This document shows, piece after piece, positions 61,784-64,000 of a stretch of 64,000 nucleotides of DNA. The first letter of the stretch is position 1. Every line of letters begins with the position of its first letter. The stretch is from Pontibacter sp. Tf4 (lineage in GTDB: Bacteria > Bacteroidota > Bacteroidia > Cytophagales > Hymenobacteraceae): contig NZ_JACKZC010000007.1 of the NCBI RefSeq assembly GCF_014212495.1, positions 1 through 64,000 of the forward strand, written 5' to 3'. Position numbers and translations under genes: made by a program. The notes beneath the pieces were generated by a model that saw only the letters and a list, made by a program, of their open reading frames with translations, had not been told where the DNA came from and did no database searches.

Positions 61784-63025
61784 CTATACTCTTCTCCCCT
61801 GCTTCCAAACTATAGTTGGTTTCAGCTTACCCTGGAAGTAAAGTATCTCTTTATAGTTTGATGATTCAAATGCGATCATGTCGGCCTGGGTACCTTTTGC
61901 CAGGCAACCGCGGTCGGTCAGGTTAAGGGCTTTGGCGGCACGGGTGGTAATGGCAGCAAGTGTCTCGGCTATAGTGAGCTTTTCCGCTGCCCCGATCAGC
62001 GCTGCCTGCATAATCAGGTCGCCCATTGGCGCTGAACCGGGGTTCCAGTCGGTGGCAATGGCAACACAAAGTCCGCCATCCAGCATTCTACGGGCCGGCG
62101 CATAATGCATACCCAATCCCAATGATGCACCCGGCAACACAGTCGCAACCACACCTGCCTCTTTTAGTAAAGCAATTTCTTCATCGCCGCTGGCTTCCAG
62201 GTGGTCAGCGCTCACGGCACCTACTTCGGCAGCTACTCTGCTCCCATCGGTACTAAACTGATCGGCATGTACGGTTATATCAAAGCCTAACTCCTTTGCA
62301 GCTGTTAAATACTCCAAAGATTCCTGCTCGGTAAAGGCTGTGTCTTCTATAAAAATGTCCACCCGGTCGGCCAGTCCCTGTTCTTTCACCTGAGGCAACA
62401 GTTCTTCCAAAATGTGCTGTAAGTAAACGTTGGAATCGGTGTGCTCCGGTGGGCGCATGTGAGCAGCCAGGCAGGTCGGAACCAGGTCCAGCTCGTGATG
62501 CTTGTTTACCAGCCTGATCGCTTCCAGCATTTTCAGCTCTTCTTCTACCGTCAGGCCATAGCCGCTTTTTACTTCGCAGGTAGTTACGCCTTCATTCAGG
62601 TGTCTGTCGCAGCGTTTTTTCAGCAGGTCAACCAGCTCCACAACGGTTGCTTCGCGTGTTTTACGTACGCTGTCCAGTATACCGCCGCCGCTACGGGCAA
62701 TCTCCAGGTAAGATTTTCCGGCCACACGCATGGCGTAGTCGTTGGCGCGAGAGCCTGCAAAGCATATATGTGTATGTGAATCGATCAAACCAGGCATGAG
62801 CACCATAGGTTCGCTTATTTTCTCGAGTTTGTAATGCTCTTCCTGCGCTACTTTCAGCAGTACATTATACTTGCCGATAAGTTTTATCTTTCCATCACAA
62901 ACCACAACACCACCCTCTTCAATTACTTCCAGTTCTTCATCGGTAATCGGTCCGGCTTCCGGCAAATTAGCCATGGTCAGGATCTGGGTAAAAGGACCGA
63001 TTAAAGTGTAGTTTTCGTGGTTCAT
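61784..63025 (-). CDS. hutI: Imidazolonepropionase
   Basis: 413 residues, zinc-dependent amidohydrolase that opens imidazolone propionate to formimidoyl-glutamate. Metal ligands: LIDSHTHICFAGSRANDYAMR (HxH), HADQF, and DHLEASGDEE and ATDWNPGSAPMG with the final Asp. SGYGLTVEEELKMLEAIRL and GGGILDSVRKTREA are family motifs. Middle gene of the hut cluster on the minus strand. Confidence 0.95.
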   Translation of the reverse strand: MNHENYTLIGPFTQILTMANLPEAGPITDEELEVIEEGGVVVCDGKIKLIGKYNVLLKVAQEEHYKLEKISEPMVLMPGLIDSHTHICFAGSRANDYAMRVAGKSYLEIARSGGGILDSVRKTREATVVELVDLLKKRCDRHLNEGVTTCEVKSGYGLTVEEELKMLEAIRLVNKHHELDLVPTCLAAHMRPPEHTDSNVYLQHILEELLPQVKEQGLADRVDIFIEDTAFTEQESLEYLTAAKELGFDITVHADQFSTDGSRVAAEVGAVSADHLEASGDEEIALLKEAGVVATVLPGASLGLGMHYAPARRMLDGGLCVAIATDWNPGSAPMGDLIMQAALIGAAEKLTIAETLAAITTRAAKALNLTDRGCLAKGTQADMIAFESSNYKEILYFQGKLKPTIVWKQGRRV

Positions 63026-63087
63026 AGTTTATAGTTGTAATTAGAAAGTTTTATACTGATGTTATCGGATTTATAGTTGAATTTTCT

Positions 63088-63612
63088 TGTCATTTCGAAC
63101 ACTCTTGAGGCGGAGCCGAAGAGAGCCAGCGTAGCTGTAGAAATCTATCTCAAACTAAAGTTTATATTCAGTCATGTCGAGCGATAGCCGAGACATCTTA
63201 TAAGTCCTATAGCTAACTATAGTTGCCATTTGCCACAAGCAGTCTATTCTATAGTTATTGCTTATCCTGGGAGCTCTACTCACCTATTGTGCTATAGTTA
63301 GCTTTGGTGCGCTCCCGGCCGCGGAGCCCCGTCTTCGGGCATCGCGCGGTGTATATTTCTTTTGCTCCTACGTCGCAATGCCTGACGGCGCCAAAAATCT
63401 ACAAGGCGCTCAACCCAAAGACTGTGATCACTCGATAGCTACAGCTCTTATAGTTTGATAGGTTATAGTTGCTTGGCGTTTCCGCGGTATTAGTTCCATG
63501 GGGACAGGTAAACCTGTCCTATTCGTGGTTTGAAACTATAGCACCATTGTTTAAACTATAGCAATAGCCGAAATTGTCCCCTTGAGGGGACTATAGGGGT
63601 GTTAAAGCAGCA
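63088..63612 (-). repeat. Intergenic mosaic repeat, family 1, copy 5 (inverted)
   Basis: Only copy on the minus strand; it fills the space between hutU and hutI. The core is at 63306-63424. Outer stem on the minus strand: GTAGATTTTT (63402-63393) with AGAAATATAC (63360-63351). The TTGC/GCAA hairpin is present, and GCTCC/GGAGC closes a hairpin near 63309-63328. Palindrome GGACAGGTAAACCTGTCC at 63502-63519. CTTTGG/CCAAAG closes the core as in copy 4. The GTCTGAATCAGG start module is missing. Confidence 0.85.
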
Positions 63613-63653
63613 ACTATAGAACTATGGCTCAACTACTACAATGCACCAAAACT

Positions 63654-63677
63654 CCCTCTCCTGTTTTTAGGAGAGGG
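63654..63677 (-). terminator. Hairpin after hutU, possible weak terminator
   Basis: CCCTCTCCT (63654-63662) and AGGAGAGGG (63669-63677) pair perfectly with a 6-nt loop; AGTTTTGG follows on the minus strand. Similar hairpins are common in Bacteroidota intergenic DNA, so a terminator role is only possible. Confidence 0.45.
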
Positions 63678-63688
63678 CTGGGGTGAGG

Positions 63689-64000
63689 TTAAATCTTCAA
63701 CCCAAATTTTTCTGCATTATCCTGCGCGGTTTCATAGCCGGCGTCGGCGTGGCGGAAAATACCCATGGCCGGATCGTTGTGCAGTACGCGGCTCAGGCAA
63801 CGGTCGGCACGTTCGGTACCATCTGCCAGAATTACCATACCCGCATGCTGCGAATAACCGATACCTACGCCACCGCCGTGGTGGAACGATACCCAGGTAG
63901 CACCACTCGCCGTATTCGACATTAGGTTAAGCAATGGCCAATCCGACACGGCATCAGAGCCATCCAGCATTCCTTCGGTTTCGCGGTACGGCGATGCAAC
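63689..64000 (-). CDS. hutU: Urocanate hydratase, C-terminal part (runs off the window)
   Basis: The frame is open from the window edge to the stop at 63689 and encodes 103 residues: [25 protein letters not shown], then [53 protein letters not shown]. These are the conserved C-terminal end of urocanase, which converts urocanate to imidazolone propionate using NAD. Together with hutI and hutG it covers three of the four steps; histidine ammonia-lyase (hutH) is not in the window. Confidence 0.95.
   Translation of the reverse strand, partial: VASPYRETEGMLDGSDAVSDWPLLNLMSNTASGATWVSFHHGGGVGIGYSQHAGMVILADGTERADRCLSRVLHNDPAMGIFRHADAGYETAQDNAEKFGLKI

Overview
The window is 64 kb of chromosome from a Bacteroidota bacterium. 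The best match is the Cytophagales family Hymenobacteraceae (a Pontibacter-like genome), but this assignment is inference from gene content, not from a marker gene. Support comes from several Bacteroidota-type promoters (TTTG, about 19 nt, TAnnTTTG), lipoproteins with a Cys lipobox, a secreted protein ending in a type IX-secretion-like beta domain, menaquinone synthesis genes, and intergenic oligomer repeats typical of the phylum. No rRNA, tRNA or CRISPR array was found.

Layout. 1-0.1 kb: end of an insertion sequence. 0.9-11 kb: an old yellow enzyme, the two-gene NHEJ system (LigD and Ku, with a small hypothetical gene upstream), a purine permease, a Mut7-C RNase-like protein and a class A penicillin-binding protein. 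11.7-14.4 kb: DUF4268 protein and glycogen debranching enzyme. 14.6-30.6 kb: a CBS-domain gene followed by a complete complex I operon, nuoA-B-(DUF4242)-CD-E-F-G-H-I-J-K-L-M-N, of the E. coli type (fused NuoCD, N7 cluster motif in NuoG). 31.3-37.7 kb, all on the minus strand: hemA, a lipoprotein, and a four-gene phosphorelay in which a kinase with two FixL-like PAS domains is followed by a receiver, a receiver-kinase and a receiver-Crp fusion. 38-49.4 kb: M48 protease, ABC-F ATPase, 2H phosphoesterase, outer-membrane protein, deoxyhypusine-synthase homologue, hslV-crp-SMR operon, GH15 glucoamylase and a DUF922 protein. 49.9-58.7 kb: pyruvate dehydrogenase E2, a histidine phosphatase, and menaquinone genes (thioesterase, menF, menD, menE) with a DoxX gene between. 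58.8-60.2 kb: two exported proteins. 60.6-64 kb: histidine degradation genes hutG, hutI and the 3' end of hutU.

How it fits together. The men genes make the menaquinone that complex I reduces. hemA feeds heme synthesis and lies next to a kinase whose PAS domains keep the FixL heme-ligand position, so the 31-38 kb block may link oxygen or redox state to respiration. This is inference.

The most unusual content is non-coding. First, the palindrome AACTATAGTT (core CTATAG) occurs very often, both between genes and inside genes in two different reading frames; this looks like a highly iterated palindrome comparable in kind to cyanobacterial HIP1. Second, five copies of a 0.5-0.7 kb intergenic mosaic (at 0.2, 11, 30.6, 56 and 63 kb) share a 119-121 nt core whose hairpin stems change by compensating substitutions, as expected of a selected RNA or single-stranded DNA fold. 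Third, three elements of about 360-370 bp (2.0, 49.5 and 60.3 kb) carry terminal inverted repeats around a shared four-hairpin core, again with compensating changes; a lone core lies at 61.7 kb. No transposase is encoded in any of these elements.
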